Positions 43,642 through 51,923 of a DNA stretch of 64,000 bases are shown one piece after another. The stretch's first letter is position 1. Every line of letters starts with the position of its first letter. The stretch covers positions 1 to 64,000 of the forward strand of contig LWTK01000046.1 of assembly GCA_003326205.1 (NCBI GenBank), in the 5' to 3' direction. The translations under genes were made by a program, and so were the position numbers. Source of the DNA: Nostoc sp. ATCC 43529. GTDB taxonomy: Bacteria; Cyanobacteriota; Cyanobacteriia; Cyanobacteriales; Nostocaceae. The notes under the pieces are model-generated. The model ran no database searches, had not been told where the DNA came from, and saw nothing but the letters and a program-made list of their open reading frames with translations.

Positions 43642-44684
43642 TGGACACTGGAGCAGACTGTTTTTGCGATCGCCTGCAAGCAGTGGAACTGGTTACGGCA
43701 GATGGACAACTGCTGCGTGCCAGTGCTGATGAAAATCCCGAACTGTTTTGGGGATTACGGGGTGGCGGTGGCAACTTTGGCATTGCAACGGCTTTCGAGG
43801 TAAACCTGCATCCAGGCGGAACTGTTTTGGGTGGTGCCGTCTTTTATGAGGCAACCGAGGCAGAGCGCATTCTGCGAGAGTATACTTGTCTAGCAGCGGC
43901 AGCACCAGATGAACTTTCCACTGAAGTTTTGTTCATGCTGGCACCTCCTGCCCCCTTCATTCCCCCTGACAAACAGGGCACCCCAGTCGTCGTGATTATG
44001 GTCTGCTACATCGGTGACATCAGCGAGGGTGAGCGGGTTGTGGCTCCCCTGCGTCAGCTTGCCACCCCGATCGCCGACTTGATCGCTCCCATGCCCTATC
44101 CAGAGATTTTTGCGCTGACAGCGGTTGGTGAGATCCCTGGCTTTCAGCATCATTCGCGATCGCAGTTTTTCGAGACGTTCTCAGACGAGATGATACACGC
44201 ATTCTTTACCCCTAAAACAATGAGTACTCAATTCAATCAAAACAACGTTGCAATTGTCGGACAGAGCGAGAACCTCGATTGGTTCGATACAATGCCCGGC
44301 GAGCAGATGGCTATCCGCGTCGATAGCAAAGATGTCGATGGGGCTTTCACAATTATTGAAGTGAATGTTCCACCGTTTGTAGGACCACCACTCCACTATC
44401 ACAAAGATAGGGAAGAGATCTTTGAAATCCTGGAAGGCAGGTTTCGCTTTCACTCCGAGGGTAAAGAGTTTGAGGTCGGACCCGGAACATCGGTTGTGGT
44501 GCCCCGTAACACTGTGCATGGATGGGTCAATCTTGGACCCGGAAGGGCTAGGCTGCTCTTCACCTTCGTCCCCGGTGGCATCGACGAATTTTTCCCCCAA
44601 ATCGGTCAAACGCCGCCCGAAGGTTGGACAGAGCTTGCACGCCAGCACGACACTTGGATCGTTGGAGCGCCCCTGTCTGTTTAA
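43641..44684 (+). CDS. Fusion of a truncated FAD-linked oxidase with a cupin protein
   Basis: 347 residues made of two unrelated parts. Residues 1-190 match the middle of BBE-type FAD oxidases (LQAVELVTADGQLLRASADE, LFWGLRGGGGNFGIATAFEV); the N-terminal FAD-binding subdomain and C-terminal BBE motif are missing. From about residue 194 (MSTQFNQNN, ATG at 44220) a complete cupin begins, with GPPLHYHKDREEIFEILEG and VPRNTVHGWVNLGPG metal-site motifs. The oxidase part is probably non-functional. The cupin may be made from its own ATG. The gene is coupled to the hydrolase by a TAATG overlap. Confidence 0.82.
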   Translation: MDTGADCFCDRLQAVELVTADGQLLRASADENPELFWGLRGGGGNFGIATAFEVNLHPGGTVLGGAVFYEATEAERILREYTCLAAAAPDELSTEVLFMLAPPAPFIPPDKQGTPVVVIMVCYIGDISEGERVVAPLRQLATPIADLIAPMPYPEIFALTAVGEIPGFQHHSRSQFFETFSDEMIHAFFTPKTMSTQFNQNNVAIVGQSENLDWFDTMPGEQMAIRVDSKDVDGAFTIIEVNVPPFVGPPLHYHKDREEIFEILEGRFRFHSEGKEFEVGPGTSVVVPRNTVHGWVNLGPGRARLLFTFVPGGIDEFFPQIGQTPPEGWTELARQHDTWIVGAPLSV

Positions 44685-45077
44685 GCTCCATCTTCCAACG
44701 CTGTTGCTGGAACTGCACTGAATTAACGTGAGTCTCCAACGAAGGCGCACCTACGGGAAGGGCAAAAGAAATAAGTCAAATCCTCTTCCTCCTGCCTCCT
44801 GCCTCCTGCCTTCTGCCTTCTGCCTCCTGCCTCCTGCCTTATTTCTTAGGAGTTTGGGATAGGGAGGGGTGGAACAGATACCGTTGAAAGTACTTACTTC
44901 TCAACCCATCTAACCACCCCATCCCTATGTCGCGACATAGATGATCGGTTGATGGGGCAAGATTCCTGGCTGTCACCAGCCCCTTGAAGTCGCTGTCATT
45001 TAATACCCTCAAGCATACCGCGCCTTTCTCTCATACCGAAGGTCTCGCTGGTACAGATGCATTGGCAAATCCCCTGT
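44685..45077. other. Intergenic with tandem heptamers and a palindrome
   Basis: The gap between the cupin fusion and AraC copy 2 holds a dispersed repeat (GGCGCACCTACGGGAAGGGC, 44744-44763), a CTGCCTC heptamer tract (44787-44840) and the perfect 16-bp palindrome CTATGTCGCGACATAG (44925-44940), a possible terminator or protein site. No gene was seen. Confidence 0.5.
44787..44840. repeat. Heptamer tandem repeat (TCCTGCC type)
   Basis: About seven units of TCCTGCC or TTCTGCC follow one another without interruption. This is the STRR class of Nostoc-type genomes; the strand-opposite GGCAGGA also appears in similar tracts. Confidence 0.85.
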
Positions 45078-45983
45078 TTAGACTTTACGGAATTGTCCAA
45101 TATCCTTAATGGGTGACATACCAAACATACGAGAATATTCACGGCTGAATTGTGAGGCACTCTCATACCCAACTTGATAAGCAGCATTGGTTACATCGGT
45201 GTTTTCGATCCGCATTAGACGACGGGCTTCCATCAGCCTCAACTGTTTTTGATATTGCATCGGACTCATTGAAGTGACTGCTTTGAAGTGACGATGGAAT
45301 GATGCGGGAGACATATTTGCTTGCTTTGCCAAATCATCAACCCGCAATGTTTTTGTAAACTCAGCTTTGATCTGTTTGATCGCTTCCGCAATGCGCTGCA
45401 TATGACTCCCAAATGTCGCAATCTGCCGAACTGCTTCGTCTTGTTCACCAATTAAAAGGCGGTAATAGATTTCGCGAACAATCATCGGTGCCAGAAATGG
45501 AATATGCTGCGGCGTATCTAAAAGCCGTGTCAGCCTGATGGCACAATCAATCAACGATTCATCAGCATCACTGACGAACAAGCCTCTGACTGAACTGTCT
45601 TTTTGATCTGAAATGTGCTGGATTTGATCGATAATATTCCAAAGCACAGTCGCGTCCAGACTGAGCTTGAAGCATAGATATGGCTGATCCGGTGTTGCTT
45701 CGACAATCAATCCGCTGAGTGGCAGATCGACCGTGACCACGATGTATTGAGCCGTCCCATAGTGATAGGTTTCCTTGCCCAGTAAGGTTTCTTTTTTGCC
45801 CTGAAGAATAATGCAAAGTGTCGGTTCATACACGGCACAGAGTGCTGTCGGAGCAGTAGATTCCCGCATCAATTCCAACTGAGCGATCGCCGTTGAATGG
45901 ATACCGTTTCCTCTGCCATCCGTGTGCCGAATCACTAATGTTGCCAATTCTTGACATAAATTGCTCGCTGTACCCCGCTTCAT
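45078..45983 (-). CDS. AraC-family transcriptional regulator, copy 2
   Basis: 301 residues, closely similar along its length to copy 1 at 41567 (shared TLCIILQGKKETLLGKETYH in the N-domain; YQVGYESASQFSREYSRMFG in the HTH). The N-terminus differs slightly (MKRGTASNLCQELATLVIRH). It is divergent from promoter block 2, whose target gene is now broken, so it may have lost its main target or act on blocks 1 and 3 as well. Confidence 0.93.
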   Translation of the reverse strand: MKRGTASNLCQELATLVIRHTDGRGNGIHSTAIAQLELMRESTAPTALCAVYEPTLCIILQGKKETLLGKETYHYGTAQYIVVTVDLPLSGLIVEATPDQPYLCFKLSLDATVLWNIIDQIQHISDQKDSSVRGLFVSDADESLIDCAIRLTRLLDTPQHIPFLAPMIVREIYYRLLIGEQDEAVRQIATFGSHMQRIAEAIKQIKAEFTKTLRVDDLAKQANMSPASFHRHFKAVTSMSPMQYQKQLRLMEARRLMRIENTDVTNAAYQVGYESASQFSREYSRMFGMSPIKDIGQFRKV

Positions 45984-46070
45984 TATTTCAATCGCCTGCT
46001 GGATGCTTGAGAAATTCAGCCATTTCTAGACACTATATAGAGAATATTCCCTCTGGTCAATCCTCTACCT

Positions 46071-46175
46071 GAGAGTATTAGGCAAGTATGTGCAAGTTTT
46101 ATGTATTTAGTGCTAATTGTTTCAACTCTATGATGAACACATTCCAAGGGGAAATGAAAGGATAAGGCAATGAGC
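46071..46175 (+). promoter_or_regulatory. AraC-linked promoter block 2 (in front of a dead gene)
   Basis: Diverged relative of blocks 1 and 3: TTAGGCAAGTATGTGCAAGT, TTTATGTATTTAG, then AAATGAAAGGATAAGGCAATG. It is followed not by an intact gene but by about 250 bp of non-coding sequence and an alcohol-dehydrogenase remnant. Confidence 0.6.
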
Positions 46176-46431
46176 AAGGCATAACGAAACTTGCTTTGAT
46201 AGCTGGATCAATCGGAGGATTGGACAAAAATACGGCTACTCATTCAATGAGATAACGCTGTTATTCACTAATTCTTAGAAGAACAAAGATGTCTCAAAGA
46301 ACTTGAGTGATTTGTATTGGGCGATCGCTGAACACTGAAATATAGCCAGGATAGGCAGCAAGCTCACCAACCTAACGGGGACAAAATGAGCCTGAATTAG
46401 GTTGTAACGAAAAATGCGTTTGAGCTTCTGT

Positions 46432-46667
46432 CTATCGGTGGGCATTATGCGTCAGTCGGATTGGTGGGCGATCGAATTGACATCCCGCTGTTTCCGTTGG
46501 TGGCTCGCGAATATACTTATCACGGTTCGTTATGGGCAATTACAACGATCTGACCGAAGTCATGGCGCTTACCTCGCAGGGCAAGATTCGTCACACGGTC
46601 AAAATTATCAACCTCGATCTCCTGTGGACGGGCAATGTTGTTGGGCGGGCGGTCATCAAATTGTGAC
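46432..46667 (+). pseudogene. Zinc-type alcohol dehydrogenase, C-terminal remnant
   Basis: A plus-strand frame reads YASVGLVGD, then with small frame changes DIPLFPLVAREYTYHGS and NYNDLTEVMALTSQGKIRHT, ending VVGRAVIKL before TGA. This is the C-terminal third of NAD(P)-dependent medium-chain alcohol dehydrogenases. The N-terminal two-thirds, with the zinc ligands and the Rossmann motif, is not found between here and promoter block 2. It is a deletion-scarred pseudogene. Confidence 0.75.
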
Positions 46668-46741
46668 TGATCGGTTCCGTCGCAAAGAAACTCGTGGATC
46701 GGTGATTTTGAGAAGCTACCTCAACCCCAGAAGGAGTGTAC

Positions 46742-47236
46742 ATGTTTACCCGCGCAGGATACCTTTTTGTTGCCGTCATCATCGCATGTTTGATGGGAAC
46801 TCCAACTATGAATGCCTCTGAAACAAAGACCGAAGTGAACAAGCAACTGATTCAAGCAAGTTTCGATCGCTGGCGCGCTGGAACCGGAGGACCATTCGAG
46901 TTACTTGCGGCTGATGCTACCTGGACAATTACAGGAAATTCTCTAGTTGCTAAAGAATATCCGTCTCGCGATGAATTTCTAGATGCGGTGATCAAACCGT
47001 TCAACGCCCGATTGACCAAACCGCTATCCCCCACTATCCGCAATCTATACAGCGAAGGTGACACAGTGATTGTGTTGTTTGATGGTGAGGCCACAGCAGT
47101 GGACGGTAAGCCCTATCGCAACACCTACGCTTGGTTCATGGAGATGCGGGACGGAAAGATTGTCAAAGTCATCGCATTCTTTGACTCGATAGCCTTCGAT
47201 GAATTCTGGAGGCGCGTGCCGCCGCGCGAGAAGTGA
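46742..47236 (+). CDS. Exported SnoaL-like protein
   Basis: About 164 residues from the ATG at 46742 (AAGGAG 8 bp upstream). The signal peptide YLFVAVIIACLMGTPTMNAS is followed by a SnoaL/NTF2-like cone fold (VNKQLIQASFDRWRAGTGGP, YPSRDEFLDAVIKPF, YAWFMEMRDGKIVKVIAFFD). Such domains are small-molecule-binding enzymes or carriers, often cyclases or isomerases. A periplasmic member is less usual. It is 74 bp after the dehydrogenase remnant and upstream of promoter block 3. Confidence 0.82.
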   Translation: MFTRAGYLFVAVIIACLMGTPTMNASETKTEVNKQLIQASFDRWRAGTGGPFELLAADATWTITGNSLVAKEYPSRDEFLDAVIKPFNARLTKPLSPTIRNLYSEGDTVIVLFDGEATAVDGKPYRNTYAWFMEMRDGKIVKVIAFFDSIAFDEFWRRVPPREK

Positions 47237-47290
47237 TAAAACATTGCGACTTGCAGTACACCGAGCGTAACTGCCTGTTTCACCCTCCGG

Positions 47291-47410
47291 CTTGAGAAAA
47301 TTAGGCAATAACCTGCAAGGTTTATGTATTTATAACCTTTGTCTTAAAGCCTAAGATAAACCCATACCAAAAAGGTAATGAAAAAATAAGGCAATCAAGG
47401 AGATCGACCA
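47291..47410 (+). promoter_or_regulatory. AraC-linked promoter block 3 (short-chain dehydrogenase)
   Basis: TTGAGAAAATTAGGCAATAA, CCTGCAAGGTTTATGTATTT and ATAACCTTTG, then AAATAAGGCAATCAAGGAG before the ATG. It is nearly the same as block 1 (42588) over its first 50 bp. No AraC gene adjoins it, so one of the two AraC paralogues probably acts here in trans. Confidence 0.7.
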
Positions 47411-48250
47411 ATGACTCAGAAAACATGGTTCATTACAGGTGCTTCCCGTGGAATTGGTGCCGAAATCGCGAAAGCTGTTTTGGCAGCAGGAGATCAATTA
47501 ATTGCAACTGCCCGCAAAAAGACCGATCTGCATCAATTTGAGTCGAACCCAAATGTGTTGGCGCTCAGTTTGGATATTACCGATGAAGCTCAGGTGCAAG
47601 CGGCAGTTGCAGCAGGACTGGAACGCTTTGGGCAGATCGATGTATTAGTCAACAATGCCGGATTTGGTGTACTCGGCGGTATCGAAGAAACCAGTGCAGA
47701 AGAGGTTGAGCGGGTCTATCGCACCAATGTCTTCGGGCTGTTGAATATGACCCGTGCCGTATTGCCCAGTATGCGCCAGCGCCGCTCTGGACACATTATT
47801 AACCTATCGTCGATCGGGGGCTATCGCTCTACACCAGGGTGGGGCATCTACTCCTCAACCAAGTTTGCCGTTGAAGGCATTACCGAAGCTCTGCATGATG
47901 AGTTAGCGCCTCTGGGCATCCATGCAACTGTGGTCGAGCCGGGATACTTCCGGACTAATTTTCTCGATGGCAGTTCGCTCCAGCGCACTGCAATGGAAAT
48001 CCCGGATTACGCAAAGACGGTCGGTAAAGTTCGTAAAATCGCCTCTGACCTGAGCTATCAACAACCGGGAGACCCCACCAAGCTTGCTCAAGCGATGCTT
48101 CAACTTGCGAATGCGGATACGCCACCGCTACGGTTGCCGCTCGGCACAGACACCCTTCGAGCCATTGCTGAGAAAAACGCTTACGTCGAGCAAGAAACGG
48201 CACAATGGCGCACTCTGGCTGAATCTACTGATTATACCGTTTCACTTTAA
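47411..48250 (+). CDS. Short-chain dehydrogenase/reductase
   Basis: 279 residues, classical SDR: cofactor motif TGASRGIGAEIAKAVL near residue 9, NNAGFGVLGG near 84, catalytic Ser in NLSSIGGYRS and Tyr-Lys in YSSTKFAVEG near 153. It would use NADP(H) or NAD(H) to oxidise or reduce an alcohol or carbonyl. The ribosome binding site is AAGGAG. It is monocistronic, under promoter block 3, in the higher-GC island. Confidence 0.92.
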   Translation: MTQKTWFITGASRGIGAEIAKAVLAAGDQLIATARKKTDLHQFESNPNVLALSLDITDEAQVQAAVAAGLERFGQIDVLVNNAGFGVLGGIEETSAEEVERVYRTNVFGLLNMTRAVLPSMRQRRSGHIINLSSIGGYRSTPGWGIYSSTKFAVEGITEALHDELAPLGIHATVVEPGYFRTNFLDGSSLQRTAMEIPDYAKTVGKVRKIASDLSYQQPGDPTKLAQAMLQLANADTPPLRLPLGTDTLRAIAEKNAYVEQETAQWRTLAESTDYTVSL

Positions 48251-48350
48251 GTTTGATACAGAAATAGGACTTGGCAGGAGGAAAGAATAAAAACCAATAA
48301 GCAAGCGCTCTAAGGCTTGATAAAAACAGTGGGTTTATTCTACTTATGAA

Positions 48351-48500
48351 AATCCTGCCATATCACCAGAAATTCTTGTAGCATTAGCCCGACTACACCG
48401 CAAAACATTGTGCTATTCAAAGTCAGTAGATATGCTGAAATATCCAATTCGATTATTACTTCATTATTTGAAGTATTGGGAAATACCCGTATTGAATTAA
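48351..48500 (+). pseudogene. Transposase C-terminal remnant (IS1-like)
   Basis: A 49-codon frame ending in TAA reads ALARLHRKTLCYSKSVDML and IRLLLHYLKYWEIPVLN, which looks like the tail of cyanobacterial IS1-type transposases (the LHRKTLCYSKS and LKYxIRLLLHYLKY parts). No catalytic core or upstream reading frame remains, and no terminal repeat was identified. It marks the right border of the higher-GC island. Confidence 0.6.
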
Positions 48501-48525
48501 ATCATCCCGCATTTATGCAACGCCC

Positions 48526-49320
48526 TCATTCCGTCTCCGAGACAGCTTTCTTTTTTATAGGCTTTGGTAATGGAGCTTTTGATTCCTTTTTAGCTCCAGG
48601 TTTATTGTTGGGATTACTCTTTCTTTTCTCAGTCGCCACTGTAGCCTTATCTGTTTTTGATGCCTTGAGAAAATTGGGTAATTCTTCAGTGGGCAATCCC
48701 ATCAATGAATCAAAGATAAAGATATTTTTATCAGGGTTAAATTTGGCTTTCAACTGGACGAAATAACGCTTTGCTTGTTCTGACTTAGACACTTTAGGAT
48801 TAAATCGGAAGGGGGGAACAATAGCATCTTTCCAAACAATTGGTAAGTGGGATGCTTTCATAAATTTTACTTTCAATGAAGTCTCAGCAGATTTAATAAA
48901 ATCTAATCTGTCGAAGTTAAAATTCTTGAAAATTGAAATGCAGGGAGTTCGGCATACAGGGATAAACTGCCATAATCCAGATAGCTTAAATTCTCCGTCA
49001 TGGAGTTCTTCAAATAATCCCGAAGGGGCTTTTTGGTGTGCTACTAATTGAAAATACATTTGATGTGGTTGGTCGGGCTTAGGGAAGTGAATTACTTTCG
49101 GATAAACTAACAAAGTAGCTTCGTTAGTGTCTTTTTTCTTGAGATGTATTTTCAGTGCCTCAAATGGCTTGGGTTTAGAGACTAGTGAATATTCTCGTCT
49201 ACCAATTTCAATCTTTAATTTCTTGTCTTCAGTAAAATTTATCTGACCCGAAATCACCCCAACTGCTTGGAAGTAATTCTGTTGTGACTGCTGTTCTGAT
49301 TGCTCAACTTGCTCTGACAT
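48526..49320 (-). CDS. Conserved-looking hypothetical protein with basic C-terminal tail
   Basis: 264 residues, ATG at 49320 with GGAGAAAG upstream. A Gln-rich head (MSEQVEQSEQQSQQNYFQAV) is followed by a globular beta-rich part (GVISGQINFTEDKKLKIEIG, LLVYPKVIHFPKPDQPHQMY), then a Lys/Pro-rich tail (KSNPNNKPGAKKESKAPLPK) that could contact nucleic acid. I do not recognise the family. There are no membrane segments or signal peptide. The neighbours give no functional hint. Confidence 0.7.
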   Translation of the reverse strand: MSEQVEQSEQQSQQNYFQAVGVISGQINFTEDKKLKIEIGRREYSLVSKPKPFEALKIHLKKKDTNEATLLVYPKVIHFPKPDQPHQMYFQLVAHQKAPSGLFEELHDGEFKLSGLWQFIPVCRTPCISIFKNFNFDRLDFIKSAETSLKVKFMKASHLPIVWKDAIVPPFRFNPKVSKSEQAKRYFVQLKAKFNPDKNIFIFDSLMGLPTEELPNFLKASKTDKATVATEKRKSNPNNKPGAKKESKAPLPKPIKKKAVSETE

Positions 49321-49421
49321 TTTTCTTTCTCCTGTATTAGCACCACGCTATTTCAAAATCGGCTTGGATTCAAATCCCCTTGACCTCGTAAGAGCGATCG
49401 CTCTTACTAATCTGAGGCTGA

Positions 49422-49838
49422 ATGCTTTCTAATCGGCACTTTTGCCCTTATGTCGCCAAACCGAAAGTATCCCATGAAAAAATGAAAAATTTGAACAAAT
49501 CCACTCGTGTAGCCCAGGTGAACTGGAAGCCGCTACGCTCGATTAGGCGGTGGCTCTTACGGGCAACAGGTTTTTCGTGGGGTCAACTAGTTTTCGCAAG
49601 CCCGCAAGAGCCGCCGCAACTACAGCCACAGCCAAGCGATGTCACTTTTAGCTATTACCGTCAGCCGGGTGACCCTGGCTGCTTGTGTTCGCGGTGTCTG
49701 TTGCGCATTGGTGCGAAAGAAGCACCCATTGTCTTTTATCCTCAAAGTAGCCAGTGGATACTTCGTTATCATCCTGGCTCCTTGGGGATGGTGACTTGCG
49801 ATGATTGGGAAGATGACTATAAAGATTTACCCTACTGA
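49422..49838 (+). CDS. Hypothetical protein with CxC-x2-C motif
   Basis: 138 residues, or about 118 if the start is the ATG at 49482 (MKNLNKSTRVAQVNWKPLRS), which I find more natural. A Pro/Gln-rich middle (SPQEPPQLQPQPSDVTFSYY) leads to PGDPGCLCSRCLLRIGAKEA, whose three cysteines could hold a metal, and a tail rich in Asp and Tyr (DDWEDDYKDLPY). The family is not recognised. Confidence 0.55.
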   Translation: MLSNRHFCPYVAKPKVSHEKMKNLNKSTRVAQVNWKPLRSIRRWLLRATGFSWGQLVFASPQEPPQLQPQPSDVTFSYYRQPGDPGCLCSRCLLRIGAKEAPIVFYPQSSQWILRYHPGSLGMVTCDDWEDDYKDLPY

Positions 49839-49912
49839 TTACCCACCGAGTCTATAAATTGTCTAGAGTGAATACGAAGTTAAATAGCGAGAAATAGTTA
49901 AAATAGCGCCTT

Positions 49913-50683
49913 ATGTCAATTATTGCGCTCAGAGCATGGTATTTACAGGATTATGAGCCGATTCCAGAATTGGAAAAGCGCCCACCAGACATTCGCCTAA
50001 GTAAAAAAAGTCTGCTGAGATCGGCATTGCGAGCGGACTTTTTAGAAGAAAGCGACGAAATTAAAAAATCAATTTGGTTTGGGCGCTATCTAGAAGGGGA
50101 AGATATTGAATTTTATATTGAGGGTAGTGGCGGCTATCGCGTAGCTAACATTGACTTGATTAGTCACGAAATTTATTTTACTAAACAAGCATTGTTAGCT
50201 CAGTTAGAACCAACTATTTTTTTCTCCTACCAAACTGAGTATGCCGCAGCAAGTGATGTTCTCAGAGAAGAACTGCGAAAAAGTTTGGAGAATTTAAACT
50301 TGCGATCGCGCCTTCCTTTAACATTAGTAGAATCCTCTCGTCCCAGCGATGCGACTTTCCGAATTAATCGCACTATCATGCGAAAAATCCGTAAGAGTTT
50401 GTTATTTATCGCTGATACCACACCCATTACTAGTGTTGATGTTAAAGAAACACTCCAACTAATTCCCAGCCCGAATGTCTGTATTGAAATTGGCTATGCC
50501 ATCCAAAGTAAGCGGTCTGAACAAATTCTACTAGCGCAAATGCAACGCCCAAATTTTGAAGGACAAGTTCCCTTTGACTTACCCACACAACAAATTTTAC
50601 AATTTCAAGACATCAAAGAACTGAATAAAATCCTGACGCGAACACTTGAAAATCAGCTAGCAAGGTTCAAGTTGTTTTTTTGA
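49913..50683 (+). CDS. TIR-like nucleotide-binding domain protein
   Basis: 256 residues. The N-terminal 95 residues (ALRAWYLQDYEPIPELEKRP, GRYLEGEDIEFYIEGSGGYR) form an unknown domain. From about residue 100 (PTIFFSYQTEYAAASDVLRE) the sequence resembles TIR-like/nucleotide-hydrolase folds: RPSDATFRINRTIMRKIRKS, then LLFIADTTPI and SPNVCIEIGYAIQSKRSEQI. The (N/V)xxEIGYA motif is the conserved acidic motif of many prokaryotic TIR-like NADases. It could be a stress or antiviral effector. No sensor or partner gene adjoins it. Confidence 0.65.
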   Translation: MSIIALRAWYLQDYEPIPELEKRPPDIRLSKKSLLRSALRADFLEESDEIKKSIWFGRYLEGEDIEFYIEGSGGYRVANIDLISHEIYFTKQALLAQLEPTIFFSYQTEYAAASDVLREELRKSLENLNLRSRLPLTLVESSRPSDATFRINRTIMRKIRKSLLFIADTTPITSVDVKETLQLIPSPNVCIEIGYAIQSKRSEQILLAQMQRPNFEGQVPFDLPTQQILQFQDIKELNKILTRTLENQLARFKLFF

Positions 50684-50759
50684 ACAAGATATTGAAGATG
50701 AATTCAGAAGTCAGAATTCAGGAGTCAGAATCAATTAGTGGGAGATTCAGATCCGCAAC

Positions 50760-50800
50760 TTAAGATCCCCACCAAATTGAAAATTTAGTGGGGATCTTAA
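50760..50800. terminator. Strong hairpin after the TIR-like gene
   Basis: TTAAGATCCCCAC and GTGGGGATCTTAA pair perfectly over 13 bp across a 15-nt loop, 77 bp after the stop. No T-run follows, so it may be a processing or stabilising structure rather than a classic terminator. Confidence 0.5.
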
Positions 50801-51130
50801 ACGTAACCTACTCATCCAGTAGTAATACAGAATTCATTCTGAATTGTGACGACTGACGCCTTTATTCTATTTCTCTAAATTTAGACAGTTTTGCTCATCT
50901 TCCAGATCCTGGCTGTTAGAGCTAAAATAATGGTCAATTACAGTTCTAATCAAGCTAGCTTCGACTATTCAGGCTTACTGTCTATGTAGATGCTGGCTTT
51001 TTTTTGATAACTCTACCCCTCTTCTGTCACTTTCCGTACAGTCAATCTCTGAAAGCTTTATTAGTCAGTCAATACAGGCTTTCCTATTAGAAAAAAATAG
51101 GTCTTGTATTTGTTATTAGGAAATAATCTG

Positions 51131-51160
51131 GCGTAGGCGCAGCCCGCCGCAGGCATCGCT
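51131..51160. repeat. Dispersed GGCGTAGGCGCAGCCC repeat
   Basis: GGCGTAGGCGCAGCCCGCCG then CAGGCATCGC is an intergenic member of the family that also occurs in genes at 7738 and 31451. Confidence 0.6.
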
Positions 51161-51266
51161 TGCTATACAAAAGCTTTAGAATTCAGAAATGGCAAAAGTT
51201 TTCGGAGACTGACACAAGAGGGATAACAAGGCTTAAGAGCTTTTTAGTACAAACGCATCAATCAAG

Positions 51267-51294
51267 TAGGGTAGCACAGCTGTGCTACCCTACA
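51267..51294. repeat. 28-bp perfect palindrome, copy 1
   Basis: The arm GTAGGGTAGCACAG is followed directly by its exact reverse complement, 178 bp before the DUF2358 gene. A second palindrome at 62697-62724 has the same layout with two paired base changes. Confidence 0.85.
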
Positions 51295-51472
51295 ACAATT
51301 TAATTTTCAAGTATTGACCAAGCTGTAGGGGCACAGGATTGCTGTATCCTGACATATAGATGTAGTTTAAATCTACTGTAAGTGTGTAGAGCTACCCCGT
51401 CGTAGACATAACCTGTAGCGGAAAGTTGTTGGAAGGCGATCGCCAAAATTAATATTACACAGTTATTCACAG

Positions 51473-51892
51473 ATGGAACAAGTAATTGAAACTCTCAAAC
51501 AAGATTTACCTACACTTTTTGAAAAAGATATTTCCTATGACATTTATACACAGGATATCTATTTTAAAGATCCAGTGAATACATTCAAATATAAGTTTAA
51601 TTATCGAATTATATTTTGGACTTTGCGATTTCACGCTCGGCTATTTTTTACCCAAATTTACTTTGATGTACATGATATAAAACAGTCTGCTGAAGATACA
51701 ATTTTAGTAAATTGGACAGTGCGGGGAGTGTTGCGCGTTCCCTGGAAAGCACCTTTGCTTTTTAATGGTTATTCAACTTATAAACTCAACAAAGATAATT
51801 TGATATACGAACATATTGATACTTGGGATAGAAAGCCAGGGGAGATTTTAAAGCAGTTTTGGCAAAAGGGAGAAACAGATAGCAATGCCTAG
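51473..51892 (+). CDS. DUF2358 protein
   Basis: 139 residues. The family features YDIYTQDIYFKDPVNTFKYK, a WTLRFHARLFF helix and the terminal YEHIDTWDRKPGEILKQFW are all present, giving an NTF2-like fold (cone-shaped alpha+beta) common in cyanobacteria and plastids. The function is unknown. There is no signal peptide. It is 31 bp upstream of the HigA-like gene and could share its transcript. Confidence 0.85.
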   Translation: MEQVIETLKQDLPTLFEKDISYDIYTQDIYFKDPVNTFKYKFNYRIIFWTLRFHARLFFTQIYFDVHDIKQSAEDTILVNWTVRGVLRVPWKAPLLFNGYSTYKLNKDNLIYEHIDTWDRKPGEILKQFWQKGETDSNA

Positions 51893-51923
51893 CAGGTCAT
51901 CTATATAAAATACGTCTTAGCTC

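Larger units (their letters stand above)
50684..51472. other. Repeat-rich intergenic region
   Basis: This 790-bp region has no supported gene. It contains AGTCAGAATTC tandem units (about 50705-50732), a hairpin (50760-50800), a GGCGTAGGCGCAGCCC dispersed repeat (51131-51160) and a perfect 28-bp palindrome (51267-51294). Confidence 0.5.

Noticed and set aside
44787-44840. Regular repeats that could suggest a CRISPR array
   Set aside because: The 7-bp units are directly contiguous with no spacers; this is an STRR heptamer tract. No CRISPR array or cas gene was seen in the window.
46190-46260. A short frame reading KLALIAGSIGGLDKN, similar to a Rossmann start
   Set aside because: It is about 24 codons, stops quickly and lacks a start codon; too short to call a gene remnant.
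46414-46821. A 135-codon plus-strand frame
   Set aside because: It runs out of phase with the alcohol dehydrogenase remnant and the SnoaL gene; its Cys/Arg/Trp-rich translation is a shadow.
48410-48766. A 118-codon plus-strand frame
   Set aside because: It lies mostly antisense to the 264-aa hypothetical gene and shares its start with the transposase remnant in a different phase.
50880-51030. A possible small RNA ending in GCTGGCTTTTTTTGATAA
   Set aside because: A T-run is present but I found no stable stem before it and no promoter; not supported.
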